64,000 nt of DNA from NIOZ-UU13 sp964444135 (GTDB lineage: Bacteria; Planctomycetota; Phycisphaerae; Sedimentisphaerales; Anaerobacaceae): the NCBI GenBank assembly GCA_964444135.1, contig CAYUFX010000001.1, forward strand, positions 1-64,000, given 5' to 3'. Of this stretch, positions 19,033 to 27,716 are shown piece by piece; position 1 is the first letter of the stretch; the number at the start of each line of letters is the position of its first letter. Under the pieces are notes generated by a model that made no database searches, had not been told where the DNA came from, and saw nothing but the letters and a program-made list of their open reading frames with translations. A program made the translations under genes and the position numbers.

Positions 19033-20042
19033 GGGCAATGGTATTAAAAAAGCAATCCCCAATCGAAGACATGCCTTTAGAGCCTGCTGATTTGCCAACG
19101 CCTACCGCGGACGACAACCAGATACTTGTTAAGGTTTCGGTTTGTGGCGCCTGCCATACCGACCTCGACGAAGTTGAAGGTCGGCTGAAGCCGACAAAGT
19201 CGCCAATCGTTCTCGGCCACCAAGTGGTTGGAAAGGTAGCTGATAAGGGAAAAGATGTTACAAAATTTAAGATTGGCGACCGTGTGGGGATTACCTGGCT
19301 TTATTCGGCTTGCGGTAAATGCGATTTTTGCCGAATTGGCAATGAGAATCTCTGCGACCAGGCAAAATGGACCGGCAAAGACGCCAACGGCGGCTACGCA
19401 GAATTTACTGTCATTGGTGAGGACTACGCCTATACCATCCCTGAGCAATTTTCAGACTCACAGGCGGCTCCGCTTTTATGTGCCGGTGTAATCGGTTATC
19501 GTACACTTAGACTTGCGGATATAACGGATGGCCAGAAGATCGGCCTGTTCGGTTTTGGGGCATCGGCCCACATTGTGATTCAGATAATCAAACATAAATT
19601 CCCGAATAGTCCGGTTTATGTCTTTACAAAGACAGCTAAACACGCAGAGTTGGCCCAAAGCCTCGGTGCTGTCTGGACGGGTCGCTCAGGCGACCGGCCG
19701 CCTGAGAAGTTGAACAAAATTATGGATTTTACACCGGTTGGAGAATGTGTTCGGGATGCCCTCAGAGTTTTGGAAAGAGGTGGTCGATTGGTTATAAACG
19801 CAATTCGTAAAGAAACACCTGTCCCGCCGCTGGAGTATGCGGAATATCTCTGGCTCGAAAAAGAAATAAAGTCTGTTGCCAACGTTACCCGTCTGGATGC
19901 AGAAGAATTCTTACCCTTAGCAGCCCGGATACCTATCGTACCAACAATCGAAGAATTTCCGCTTAGCCAGGCCAACGAAGTGCTCTACTCGATTAAACAC
20001 TCAAAGCTTCGTGCCGCCGCCGTCCTGAGGGTCTTGGAATAA
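19029..20042 (+). CDS. Zinc-dependent alcohol dehydrogenase
   Basis: Medium-chain dehydrogenase/reductase of 337 residues that oxidises alcohols or reduces aldehydes with NAD(P). The catalytic zinc site has CGACHTD and GHQVVGKV. The structural zinc site is CGKCDFCRIGNENLC. The nucleotide-binding fold is represented by IGLFGFGASAH. It resembles AdhP/AdhA-type enzymes that carry the GHQVVG variant of the GHE motif. The gene starts inside the stop of the macrodomain gene. The pairing has no obvious pathway logic, although both could act on NAD-linked metabolites. Confidence 0.87.
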   Translation: MRAMVLKKQSPIEDMPLEPADLPTPTADDNQILVKVSVCGACHTDLDEVEGRLKPTKSPIVLGHQVVGKVADKGKDVTKFKIGDRVGITWLYSACGKCDFCRIGNENLCDQAKWTGKDANGGYAEFTVIGEDYAYTIPEQFSDSQAAPLLCAGVIGYRTLRLADITDGQKIGLFGFGASAHIVIQIIKHKFPNSPVYVFTKTAKHAELAQSLGAVWTGRSGDRPPEKLNKIMDFTPVGECVRDALRVLERGGRLVINAIRKETPVPPLEYAEYLWLEKEIKSVANVTRLDAEEFLPLAARIPIVPTIEEFPLSQANEVLYSIKHSKLRAAAVLRVLE

Positions 20043-20106
20043 AGATTTAAACTCCGTCGACCTCAGCTTAGATTCTCAGGTGGGTGAGGTTAAGGCTAAA
20101 GCCGAA

Positions 20107-20125
20107 GTCCCGATACAATCGGGAT
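20107..20125. repeat. 19-bp palindrome, intergenic copy
   Basis: GTCCCGATACAATCGGGAT, an 8-bp inverted repeat (one end mismatch) matching the element inside the CotH gene at 9071-9089. Confidence 0.6.
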
Positions 20126-20280
20126 TTAAAAGGAAACATCAAACTCCTGTGGTGTTAGTGTAAAAGAAATCGAATCGCCAAAAACCTGCCTTGGGGCAAT
20201 TGAATTTATCAAAAGAATTTTGTATAATAATAACAGAAAAGCTTAGCAGTATAGTACTTTGTCACAGTTCAATTGATGGG

Positions 20281-20350
20281 TTGTCATTCCTGCGGAAGCA
20301 GGAATCCAGAATTGAAACAATGGATTCCGCATCAAGTGCGGAATGACAAC
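20281..20350. repeat. Composite double-hairpin repeat (GTCATTCC type)
   Basis: Outer arms TTGTCATTCC and GGAATGACAA are inverted over about 70 bp. They enclose two inner hairpins, CCTGCGGAAGCAGG and TTCCGCATCAAGTGCGGAA. The GTCATTCC-NNN-GGAATCC hairpin family is widespread in bacterial genomes. A related hairpin is at 48519-48537, at the start of priA. Confidence 0.8.
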
Positions 20351-20451
20351 TACTCAAAGCATGTGTGACAGACTAATAGTTATGCCAAGCTTAAAAGGAA
20401 AACACAGGTTTAGGAGAAGGAGGGGAAGGGCTTTTTTGAGAGGCTGGCACA

Positions 20452-20940
20452 ATGGAGACCAAATTTAATGTCTTCGAGATTCTCCAAATAGCCGAAAAAA
20501 TCGACCATAACGGGGCCAAATTTTACCTTAAAACGGCCGAGATGTTCAAAGACCCCGAACTTCGTAATATATATTACAAGCTGGCCAATTGGAGAGCCAG
20601 GCACGAAAAGATCCTCGCCCAGAGGAGGAAACGTTTTTCTGAAAAGACCGGCGAATTCGGCACTTTCGACCCCGATAATTACGTCCTGTCAAATCCGCAC
20701 GTCATGGCAGGTCTTACTGTGTTCGCCCACAAACCAGACTTATCAGCAAGGCTGACCGGAGCCGAAAGCAAAGAGCATATACTTAAAGATGCCGTCAGGA
20801 GAGCAAAGGAAGCTATCATTTTTTACAATGGGTTAAAGGGCTTTGCTCGGGGCCCGGCCAGCAAAGATACACTTGACAAGATTATCAAAGAAGAGAGCCG
20901 ACACATTCGCCTCCTCACCGAACAATCAGAGCAGCAGTAA
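20452..20940 (+). CDS. Rubrerythrin/ferritin-like protein
   Basis: A 162-residue helical protein resembling the diiron ferritin-like superfamily. Helices carry AEKIDHNGAKFY near 14-25, a WRARHEKILAQ segment near 48-58, and EESRHIRLLTEQ near the C terminus, giving an ExxRH-type metal motif. No rubredoxin Cys4 module is present. The first expected Glu (of an EExGxxFY motif) is Asp here, so metal binding is not certain. Likely role is peroxide or iron handling in an anaerobe. Monocistronic. Confidence 0.6.
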   Translation: METKFNVFEILQIAEKIDHNGAKFYLKTAEMFKDPELRNIYYKLANWRARHEKILAQRRKRFSEKTGEFGTFDPDNYVLSNPHVMAGLTVFAHKPDLSARLTGAESKEHILKDAVRRAKEAIIFYNGLKGFARGPASKDTLDKIIKEESRHIRLLTEQSEQQ

Positions 20941-21095
20941 TCGGCTACATAACTAACGACATCGAATCAACCGATTGTTATCAGTCGCCAGCACAGCAAT
21001 ACTTTAAAAGCTGAAATCCTCATATACAGTAGCAGTTGTATCAGTGATTGTACCTTTGGCCTTTATACTCAAAGCATAGCTTAAGGGCTGATTTG

Positions 21096-21497
21096 TTACT
21101 TACCGGAACCGGTCCCAAGGTTTTTCTGTATCTGCTTGTAGATAACGCGTGACCTTTCCTCTTCGCCGAGTATTCTGCCTGTTTTAATGCTAATATTACT
21201 GCTATCGTCTGGTCCCGGCTCAATCCATATAGTAACCTTCTTACCATCCGCAGCTTTGGCGACAATTTTTGCTATAAATATATCTTTGGCCTGTTCAACA
21301 ATCTCTAACTCCAATTGTTTTAGAGCCTTTTGCGTCGCCAAATACACGGTGTTCAAATCCTTGCCGGCCACAGCGTAAAGTTTGCCGCCTGAATAAACAC
21401 CGGCATCGCTACCTATAATGGTAGGTCTGCCACAGCCGCAAATAGCTAACATCAAACCGGCGACCACACAAACTGTACACATTCTTTGAACTGTCAT
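21096..21497 (-). CDS. DUF3568 family lipoprotein
   Basis: A 133-residue exported lipoprotein with signal peptide and lipobox AICGC (Cys at about 22). The mature part matches the DUF3568 pattern (small periplasmic protein, YAVAGKDLNTVYLATQKALKQL). Function unknown. AAGGAG lies seven bases before the ATG, supporting the start. Confidence 0.7.
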   Translation of the reverse strand: MTVQRMCTVCVVAGLMLAICGCGRPTIIGSDAGVYSGGKLYAVAGKDLNTVYLATQKALKQLELEIVEQAKDIFIAKIVAKAADGKKVTIWIEPGPDDSSNISIKTGRILGEEERSRVIYKQIQKNLGTGSGK

Positions 21498-21587
21498 TTT
21501 TTTACTCCTTAAAAAAATATTATTGTTAGCGCCGTTTATTTATATCCGCCAGCTCACATTGTCAACACTTTATTTTTATTTCTCCCA

Positions 21588-22547
21588 TTATCGGCAGCGA
21601 ACAAGCTGGTCCATATCTACCTGAAGCTCAGGAATATTTGTTTTCAGGTCCTCGATAAAACGCAGACCATCTTTCCAGTATCCCGCCGTAGGCCTCAAAT
21701 CTGCATTAAAACCGGCAAAATAACGGTTGATATTGTGGACTAAAAGCTCCCGCACGTATTTGCTTACCATAGACGCTAACGATACCGGTAAAAACCGCTC
21801 ATCTGCACCGACAACAAAATGCAGACGCATACTTTTACCGCCGCCTCGCAATTCATAACTGCTGGCCGTCGGGCTCTCACGGAGAATCCTTAATTCCATA
21901 TCGCTAAACATTCGCTGCAGATGTTTTCGATAGCGGACCCGTCCCCCTTGCCTATCGACTACAATTTGCAAATCGTCCCCCGCAAAATTATCAAAAGCCC
22001 GCTTTATAAGCCGCGACGTAGCGGTAAAAAGCACATTAGCCTTGTTCTTTACCGAAGCCACCATCTTGTTGTAGTACCCAACGTCCAGACAATAGCTTTT
22101 TAGTTCCAGCAATTCGATGCCGTTTGAGGCCATATCGTCGGCCAGGACCGCCGAGGCAATTCCCTTATCGGCGGCATCAGCCGAAAGGCGATAACTTCCG
22201 GCACCCTCGTACCACGGATAAGCACTTATTCGCTCAAGGCACTCCGGACATAATAATTCTATAAGCTCGGCCAACGTGGCCGGCTCTTTATCGAGACATT
22301 TCAAGGCCCCCAGGACCGTCCGTTCTAAATGCTTGATTCCCACAGCTCTGCTGTAAGCCTTCTTACTGTCGGTAATAAGCATTCGCCCCGCAAGATGTTT
22401 TCGCCTGCTGCCGACACTTTTTTGCAAAATCTGCCACAGGTCGGATGTCAAAATATGGTGCGGCAGCGAAAATGTGCTCGACGATACGACCAATGGCCCT
22501 AAAAGCGGCCCAAAGCCCGCTTCATCTATTCCTACCAGAACAACCAT
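21588..22547 (-). CDS. Divergent RNase HII-like protein
   Basis: A 319-residue protein with an RNase HII core. GIDEAGFGPLLGPLVVS near its N terminus matches the DEAGxGPxxGP active-site motif. LITDSKKAYS matches the DSKKL element, VVDRQGGRVRY supplies an acidic residue, and AGYWKDGLRFIEDL resembles the C-terminal YxTxxH region, with a different residue set. It is longer than RnhB (about 200 aa) because of a large insertion that includes a CxxC-like ELLCPECLERI. The start at 22547 is preferred: GGGAG is eight bases upstream. It may cleave RNA in RNA/DNA hybrids or be a repurposed paralogue. No operon partner. Confidence 0.65.
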   Translation of the reverse strand: MVVLVGIDEAGFGPLLGPLVVSSSTFSLPHHILTSDLWQILQKSVGSRRKHLAGRMLITDSKKAYSRAVGIKHLERTVLGALKCLDKEPATLAELIELLCPECLERISAYPWYEGAGSYRLSADAADKGIASAVLADDMASNGIELLELKSYCLDVGYYNKMVASVKNKANVLFTATSRLIKRAFDNFAGDDLQIVVDRQGGRVRYRKHLQRMFSDMELRILRESPTASSYELRGGGKSMRLHFVVGADERFLPVSLASMVSKYVRELLVHNINRYFAGFNADLRPTAGYWKDGLRFIEDLKTNIPELQVDMDQLVRCR

Positions 22548-22780
22548 CCCTGGAACTCCCGCTATCCATATCGAAGCTAACTTCCTTGCTTCTGCAATCA
22601 ACTGTTATTTTATACTATCCGGATGAGCATTATAACTAATACTTCCCTTAAATCAATAAATGAATAAAAAGATCAAAAGACCATAAAGACCAGTGAAAAA
22701 TCATGCTTTATGAAAAAAAACATCTTTTAATATCGACGTATAGGGGCGTGTCTAATTTTGCTGGCACCACGGTCTTGCCT

Positions 22781-22817
22781 GCCCCCTTGTTTAGAGTGCT
22801 TTATACTCTAAGGGGGC
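22781..22817. repeat. 37-bp palindrome with GCCCCC/GGGGGC ends
   Basis: GCCCCCTTGTTTAGAGT pairs with ACTCTAAGGGGGC around a small loop. It shares C5/G5 ends with the 36-bp element but has an unrelated stem centre. Confidence 0.7.
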
Positions 22818-22830
22818 TTGCCCCCAAACG

Positions 22831-22853
22831 TAGGGGCGGTTCGCGAACCGCCC
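22831..22853. repeat. 23-bp palindrome, intergenic copy
   Basis: The inverted arms GGGCGGTTCG and CGAACCGCCC form an almost perfect palindrome. The identical 23 bases occur inside birA at 51332-51354. Confidence 0.8.
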
Positions 22854-22934
22854 GAACTTCGAAATTCGACATTCCTTGTTGGACATTCGATATTCCCTCT
22901 CTTCACCCTAATTCCCTCTGTCATCCTGAGCGCA

Positions 22935-22970
22935 GCCCCCGTTCTTGCTTTCGCAAGAAAGCACGGGTGC
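22935..22970. repeat. 36-bp palindromic element, intergenic copy
   Basis: Reads GCCCCCGTTCTTGCTTTCGC and continues to GGGTGC. It is the reverse complement of the 36-bp element inside hldD (33146-33181) with one base difference. It interrupts another repeat: CCTGAGCGCA lies on its left and GCAGTCGAAGGATC on its right, and these join to give a common CCTGAGCGCAGTCGAAGG repeat, with GCA present on both sides. Confidence 0.85.
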
Positions 22971-23296
22971 GCAGTCGAAGGATCTGGTCTGCGAATTAAA
23001 AGTGTCTCCCATAAGCAAGCTCAATAACTGTTAGCCCCCGGCACTGTCGGGGGTTGCTTGTCCCCGAATGTTGTAGTCGGGGATCCAGATTAGCGTTTGT
23101 TAATTTACTACCCTGAAGGGTATAACCTGATTGGCGTAGTCTTAGCCCGGATTTCACAGATTAACCCGGATTTTAAAAATTGATGGGAATTGCGGATTGG
23201 TTTTTTTAATAATAAGGTGTATCGTAGATTTGATAGATTACTCTCCGTAGTTTCTGGGTAAAAAACGTATCGTACTCCTTCAATTCCCCCCCAGCT

Positions 23297-23845
23297 TTAC
23301 GTCCCTTTTGGTAGGCTATCCTCATCGGGCTTAATCTCCCCGTCAACGACCATCAGCCACAGCGGCTTTTTTTTCTTTTTATCCCAGTCCTCGTACAGCC
23401 ATCCATTGAGCACATTATTGACGTTGCGTGCACAGACGCAAGTATAACGCTTTTCGTAGACACCCGTATATTGCGCGACGAACTTAAAAGGCTTATCCTT
23501 CCAGATTATGCGATACCACCTTTCGGGACGGAGAGCATTGTAGTCTCTGACGGGTTCATCTACTTTGCCGTTTAGTTTTTCGTGGGCGATCCAGACATTC
23601 AGAGCCACTCCCTTACCAATGTTCTCAATTATCCACGCGGGAGGTTCTTTTCGGTCAACTCGGAAGTTCAGTATTGGCATTGTACCTCCGGCCGCGATGC
23701 GGGTTGCAAGCTTATTCGATTTCCATATCAATATCGTTGCCAAGGCAATGACTGCTGTTGCCACGGTGTTCACTGCAACCGCCCAGTCAATCGCACCCAG
23801 AATAACCAGCACATAGCTACAAATGGCTTCTATCAAAGGGTACAT
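23297..23845 (-). CDS. Hypothetical membrane protein
   Basis: A 182-residue protein with two N-terminal hydrophobic segments (about 5-20 and 25-42) and a soluble C-terminal domain rich in Trp, Lys and Arg (ERWYRIIWKDKPFKFVAQYTGVYEKRY). I do not recognise a family; the architecture resembles small anchored beta-domain proteins often found in accessory regions. It lies next to the GIY-YIG-like gene on the same strand with a 29-base gap. Confidence 0.5.
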   Translation of the reverse strand: MYPLIEAICSYVLVILGAIDWAVAVNTVATAVIALATILIWKSNKLATRIAAGGTMPILNFRVDRKEPPAWIIENIGKGVALNVWIAHEKLNGKVDEPVRDYNALRPERWYRIIWKDKPFKFVAQYTGVYEKRYTCVCARNVNNVLNGWLYEDWDKKKKKPLWLMVVDGEIKPDEDSLPKGT

Positions 23846-23874
23846 GTTATTATCAATTGGCTGTCCTTAGTTCC

Positions 23875-24540
23875 TCAATTAGCAATCGGGTTTAGTTTCG
23901 GAAGGCGACCCACGTTGTACTTGAATGCCTCAAGGAGTCGTTTCTGTTCAGCCTTACGCTCCAGCTCATTTGGAACGATCTCGAAATCATATGCATCCAC
24001 TTCACCGGAATAATCGCGTGAATGCTCTTTCAGCCGTGTGGCTATGTTGTTGCTTTCACCAATACGGACCACTTCGCCATTCTTCTTGAGCCGATACACG
24101 CCGGGCTCTTCCGGATACTGCGATTCATCGCCGAAATCCCTTTCCTTGGCCCAGGCATAGCCCACAGTTATGAAGTATTTGTAAGTCGGGTATATATCCG
24201 AATCAGTTGGTTCAACATCCTCCAAAAGGAACTGCCTCTTGGCCTTATCTCTTTCCTTTCCTATCGCGCCGATCCAATCATATTTCGCGTACAGGGCTCC
24301 CGAGGCAACCATCTTGCGTTTAGACCTTCCTGTCTGACGATAGAATTTCATCAGACCAGGGGCAGCATCTTTCTGAAAGGCAAAGTATATTCGCCGTAAT
24401 TCAGGATCCACTCCGACGCGCGCGTATTCAAAGTCCAGAAGACCTTCTTTCTCCACAAGAGAGGCGGAGAAATTGATTTGGGTCTTGCCAAACATTAGTA
24501 CATCGGATTCAGATCGTGCGTAGAAATCCTCGATCGCCAT
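23875..24540 (-). CDS. GIY-YIG-like domain protein
   Basis: A 221-residue protein. The C-terminal part resembles a degenerate GIY-YIG nuclease: GVYRL stands for GIY, VRIGES for YIG, then RLKEHSR supplies the catalytic Arg position and a Glu-rich helix follows (ELERKAEQKRLLEAFK). It ends with LPKLNPIAN, like the C-terminal Asn of the family. The N-terminal 130 residues are not recognised. The second Tyr of YIG is Arg, so activity is uncertain. It lies in a repeat-rich accessory region, so a role in DNA mobility or defence is possible but not shown. Confidence 0.5.
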   Translation of the reverse strand: MAIEDFYARSESDVLMFGKTQINFSASLVEKEGLLDFEYARVGVDPELRRIYFAFQKDAAPGLMKFYRQTGRSKRKMVASGALYAKYDWIGAIGKERDKAKRQFLLEDVEPTDSDIYPTYKYFITVGYAWAKERDFGDESQYPEEPGVYRLKKNGEVVRIGESNNIATRLKEHSRDYSGEVDAYDFEIVPNELERKAEQKRLLEAFKYNVGRLPKLNPIAN

Positions 24541-24617
24541 CCTTCATATCCAGGCTAGATAGAAAATTCTTTCTCAACCGGGCAGCTATGCTTGCCGGGG
24601 CATAGTTGCCCGCACCT

Positions 24618-24956
24618 TTATTTGCCAGCAACTCTTATAAAGTTAGAATCTGTTGAACCTAAACGATAAAGCGGAAAAGAAACATTCGATTGTCTTGATA
24701 CATTAGCCTTTTGAAATTTTAAGGGTAAAACATGTTCATCAATAAGTAAATAACCTTTATTTTCCATACATTTTTCAAACCATGCATATCTAAGTAGATT
24801 ACTACCAAAATCTGCAATTGATGCATCATAATCACATTTTCGACAATCTTCTATAGCCTCATTTAAGGTTTTGTTTGGATTGCACCAATGTGGTGAGCAG
24901 CTGGTCAAACTCAACAACCACAAGATGAATAATACTAATATTGATAATCTTTTCAT
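24618..24956 (-). CDS. Small hypothetical lipoprotein
   Basis: 112 residues with a lipoprotein signal peptide ending in LTSC (Cys near 20). The mature part holds further cysteines (WCNPN, DCRKCDY, EKCMENKG) and is not recognised. The gene starts in the stop of the upstream 83-residue membrane protein (four-base overlap), so the two are coupled. AT content is higher than in neighbours, which fits recent acquisition. Confidence 0.5.
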   Translation of the reverse strand: MKRLSILVLFILWLLSLTSCSPHWCNPNKTLNEAIEDCRKCDYDASIADFGSNLLRYAWFEKCMENKGYLLIDEHVLPLKFQKANVSRQSNVSFPLYRLGSTDSNFIRVAGK

Positions 24957-25204
24957 TTTTCAACACGCTTTTTATCCGAAATTAGCTTTCTCAATTCATC
25001 TTTGATTTGAGTCAATAGTTCTATATGCTTTGTTTTTGAGGAATAAATTTCAGCAATAATAAAAGCACCTGTAAAAAAGATGGCTGATATAACAAATAAT
25101 ATCCCAGCTAACATCTCATGGAGCACACTGGTACTCGCCGCAAAGGCTGCCAGGCCAATCAAAAATGCCAATATAGAAAAAATAACAAGAATAACTCCTA
25201 ACAT
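24953..25204 (-). CDS. Small two-helix membrane protein
   Basis: 83 residues with two membrane helices (about 3-24 and 32-53) and a charged C-terminal helix (EIYSSKTKHIELLTQIKDELRKLISDKKRVEK). Not recognised. It is coupled to the lipoprotein gene by a four-base overlap. Confidence 0.5.
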   Translation of the reverse strand: MLGVILVIFSILAFLIGLAAFAASTSVLHEMLAGILFVISAIFFTGAFIIAEIYSSKTKHIELLTQIKDELRKLISDKKRVEK

Positions 25205-26309
25205 TTTCCAGCCTCTCTAAATTTTCAATTTGACAAATCTCTTAAAAATCCTATATATTTACACTTATTCTTGGTCTGCGATACAAACAAAGCGGGTCGC
25301 AGAAACCGCAGGACTTGTATAAATCTTTTAATACAAGGATATTATAACAATGGTAGCATGTCAAGCCAGAATAATTGATTTTGACAAAGAAAGCTAAATG
25401 AAAATAATGAACCGCATGAGGAAAACTAAAAACTAAAAAATTATGCACAGTCTCCTATTAATAGCTGGGAATAGAACGCAAAAACGGTGATTTTCCCTAA
25501 TAAAACCATTTTGTTGTTGACTTATGTTTGCAAATATGTTAAAATACCACATATTAGCCAGCAGGCTAACATAAACCGCCAGCAGGCGAGGATGACATTT
25601 CAGTTTGCATGTCGTAAGCTGCAGCGCAGCAAGGACTTAGAGCCAGCAGGCCCAGATTCGCGAATGAACAATTAACCATTTAACCACTCACAACAATCGA
25701 GTATCCAGTATCCAGTATCGAGTATCCATAATGATCATCGATAATCCAACTTTAGTTCACTTTAGGCACTTTAGCTCACTTTTCACTCCCTCGCCCCTCT
25801 ACATCTGTCGAGAATCCTCTACAAATCAGCTACTTTTTATGCAAAACAAACCCAATGTCAAGTACTCTCAAATTAACGTAATCTCTTTTATAACAAGTAA
25901 ATATGAAAAAATGGACACTTGGTTAAGTGGAAAAAACAAACCCAATCAAACCCAATTCAAAGCCAATTCAAAGCCAATCTCCAAAAAGCTCAAAATGAAC
26001 TTAAATATCTATCATACAATAGATTACAGCAATAAAACTCACTTTCCGCCAATACAAAACAAACCCAAACAAAGCCAAAACAAACCCAATTTCAAACCCT
26101 GTCCTGAATTAGCCGAAGCCCTGAGCGCAGCCGAAGGGGGCAGTCGAATGGGCCAATCTCCGAAAGGACAAAATGAACTTAAAACCGCTTGCCAAAAAAT
26201 CTGGCCACAACGACGTATAGAACGTCCTCAGGTTCTTTGTTTGACATCGTCCCTAAGTGTCTGTAGAATCTTCTCTCTAAAAACCAACGTTTATTCGGTA
26301 AGGCAAAAT
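25205..26309. other. Long gene-free region with CAAACCCAA repeats
   Basis: About 1.1 kb without a supported gene. Its left part is AT-rich. Near 25700-25728 the unit GAGTATCCAGTATCC recurs. From 25840 to 26100 ACAAACCCAA-like units recur and translate to Asn-Lys-Pro-Asn strings. Although the MBL reading frame stays open back to 25731, this part is not protein-like. Confidence 0.6.
25840..26100 (+). repeat. Degenerate ACAAACCCAA repeat array
   Basis: ACAAACCCAA occurs at about 25845, 25935, 26059 and 26088, with related AAACCCAAT and AAAGCCAATT units between them. A second phrase, CAAAATGAACTTAAA, occurs near 25992 and 26168. In frame it reads as NKPN and KPN strings. Confidence 0.7.
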
Positions 26310-27716
26310 ATGCAGCTAAAGATAAAGTTTCTCGGTGCAGCTCAGAACGTTACGGGTTCGCGGCACTTGTTACAGGCCAACGGCACCAGAATTCTCGTGG
26401 ATTGCGGACTATATCAGGAACGGCAGTTCAAGGCAAGAAACTGGGAACCTTTTGAAGTTCCGCCCAAAAGTATTGATGCGGTTCTTTTGACCCACGCACA
26501 TTTGGACCATTGCGGCCTGCTGCCTAAGCTGTCTAAAGAAGGCTTCAAGGGCAAAATATACGGCACCTCGGCAACAGCAGAAATCGCTCGAATTATTTTG
26601 ATGGACTCAGCCAAGCTGCAGGAAGAAGACGCCGAGTACAAACGAAAAAGACACGAGCGCGAAGGTCGAAAAGGTCCTTATCCCGAAATTCCACTATATA
26701 CTATTGACGATGTTGAGGCGTGCTGCCCACTGTTTTCGCCTGTCAAATATAAACAGACTATAAATATCGGAGATGGCCTTGAAGCAACCTTTTTTGACGC
26801 AGGTCACGTTCTTGGCTCTTCGATAATACAGATTAAGGCGCAAATAAACGGAGAGCAACGCACCATTCTTTTCTCCGGCGATATGGGTAGGCCGGACAGG
26901 CCCATCGTGCAGGACCCTGCTTCTTTTGAGCAGGCCGACTACATTCTAATCGAGTCCACCTATGGTGACAGGGTGCACCAGGGAAAAGAAGATACTAAGA
27001 AAATGATAGCCGAGGTTATAAACTCGACGAAACAAGCAGGCGGCAATATTATCATCCCAAGCTTTGCACTTGAACGTTCACAGGAGCTTCTGTATTACAT
27101 CAACGAGCTGCTGCTTGAAGGTAAGATACCACATCTGATGGTTTTCCTGGACAGTCCCATGGCCGCCAACATTACGAAGGTCTTTCAGAAACACAGAGAG
27201 CTGTTTGATGAGGAAATGACCGAACATATCCGGCACAATGAATCGCCTTTTAATTTTCCCGGATTGAAAATAACAGGGACGAGCGATGAGTCCAAAGCGA
27301 TTAATCACATAAAAGGCACAGTTATCGTCATTGCAGGCTCCGGAATGTGCACGGGAGGCAGGATAAAACATCATCTGGTCAACAATATCACCAGCCAACA
27401 GAACACGATAATGTTCGTTGGCTATCAGGCGGTTGGAACACTCGGCAGACAAATCGTTGACGGCAAGAAAGAGGTCCGCATCCTTGGTCAGGTGTATTCG
27501 GTCAATGCGAGAATTGCCAGAATAAATGGTTTTTCCGCCCATGCAGACAAAGAGGAGCTTTTCAATTGGTTAAGCGGACTAAAAAAACCACCCAGAAAAA
27601 TTTTTATCGTTCACGGTGAGTCTGAAAGCGCAAAGCATTTCGGTAATTACATCAGAGAAAAAACGGGCTGGAAAGTTGCTGTTCCGGCATATCAGGATGA
27701 GATTGTCCTCGATTAG
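26310..27716 (+). CDS. Beta-CASP metallo-beta-lactamase ribonuclease
   Basis: A 468-residue MBL/beta-CASP nuclease of the CPSF-73-like class, expected to process or degrade RNA in the cytoplasm. The zinc motif HAHLDH is at 62-67 (THAHLDHCGLLPKL), followed by SGDMGRPDRP, ESTYGDR, the beta-CASP segment SFALERSQELL, GSGMCTGGRI, and the C-terminal RMMBL motif FSAHADKEEL with a final VHGE. The frame extends 193 codons upstream, but that part is an AAACCC repeat. Met194 at 26310 begins the conserved QLKIKFLGAAQNVTGS. Its stop overlaps the convergent radical SAM gene by four bases. Confidence 0.9.
   Translation: MQLKIKFLGAAQNVTGSRHLLQANGTRILVDCGLYQERQFKARNWEPFEVPPKSIDAVLLTHAHLDHCGLLPKLSKEGFKGKIYGTSATAEIARIILMDSAKLQEEDAEYKRKRHEREGRKGPYPEIPLYTIDDVEACCPLFSPVKYKQTINIGDGLEATFFDAGHVLGSSIIQIKAQINGEQRTILFSGDMGRPDRPIVQDPASFEQADYILIESTYGDRVHQGKEDTKKMIAEVINSTKQAGGNIIIPSFALERSQELLYYINELLLEGKIPHLMVFLDSPMAANITKVFQKHRELFDEEMTEHIRHNESPFNFPGLKITGTSDESKAINHIKGTVIVIAGSGMCTGGRIKHHLVNNITSQQNTIMFVGYQAVGTLGRQIVDGKKEVRILGQVYSVNARIARINGFSAHADKEELFNWLSGLKKPPRKIFIVHGESESAKHFGNYIREKTGWKVAVPAYQDEIVLD

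Larger units (their letters stand above)
20043..20451. other. Repeat-bearing intergenic region
   Basis: A gene-free stretch holding the 19-bp palindrome copy at 20107-20125 and the composite double hairpin at 20281-20350. A run AGGAGAAGGAGGGGAAGG near 20411-20428 is purine-rich and lies somewhat far upstream of the rubrerythrin-like gene start. Confidence 0.6.
22602..23296. other. Gene-free cluster of palindromic repeats
   Basis: About 700 bp without a supported gene. It contains at least four distinct palindromes: 22781-22817, 22831-22853, 22935-22970 and a G5/C5 hairpin near 23035-23053. Longer ORFs here are translations of repeats. Confidence 0.75.

Noticed and set aside
22703..23027. Overlapping ORFs in the repeat cluster
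   Set aside because: They are translations of palindromic repeats.
25731..26309. N-terminal 193 residues of the MBL ribonuclease frame
   Set aside because: The sequence is repeat-derived NKPN strings; the conserved enzyme begins at Met194 (26310).
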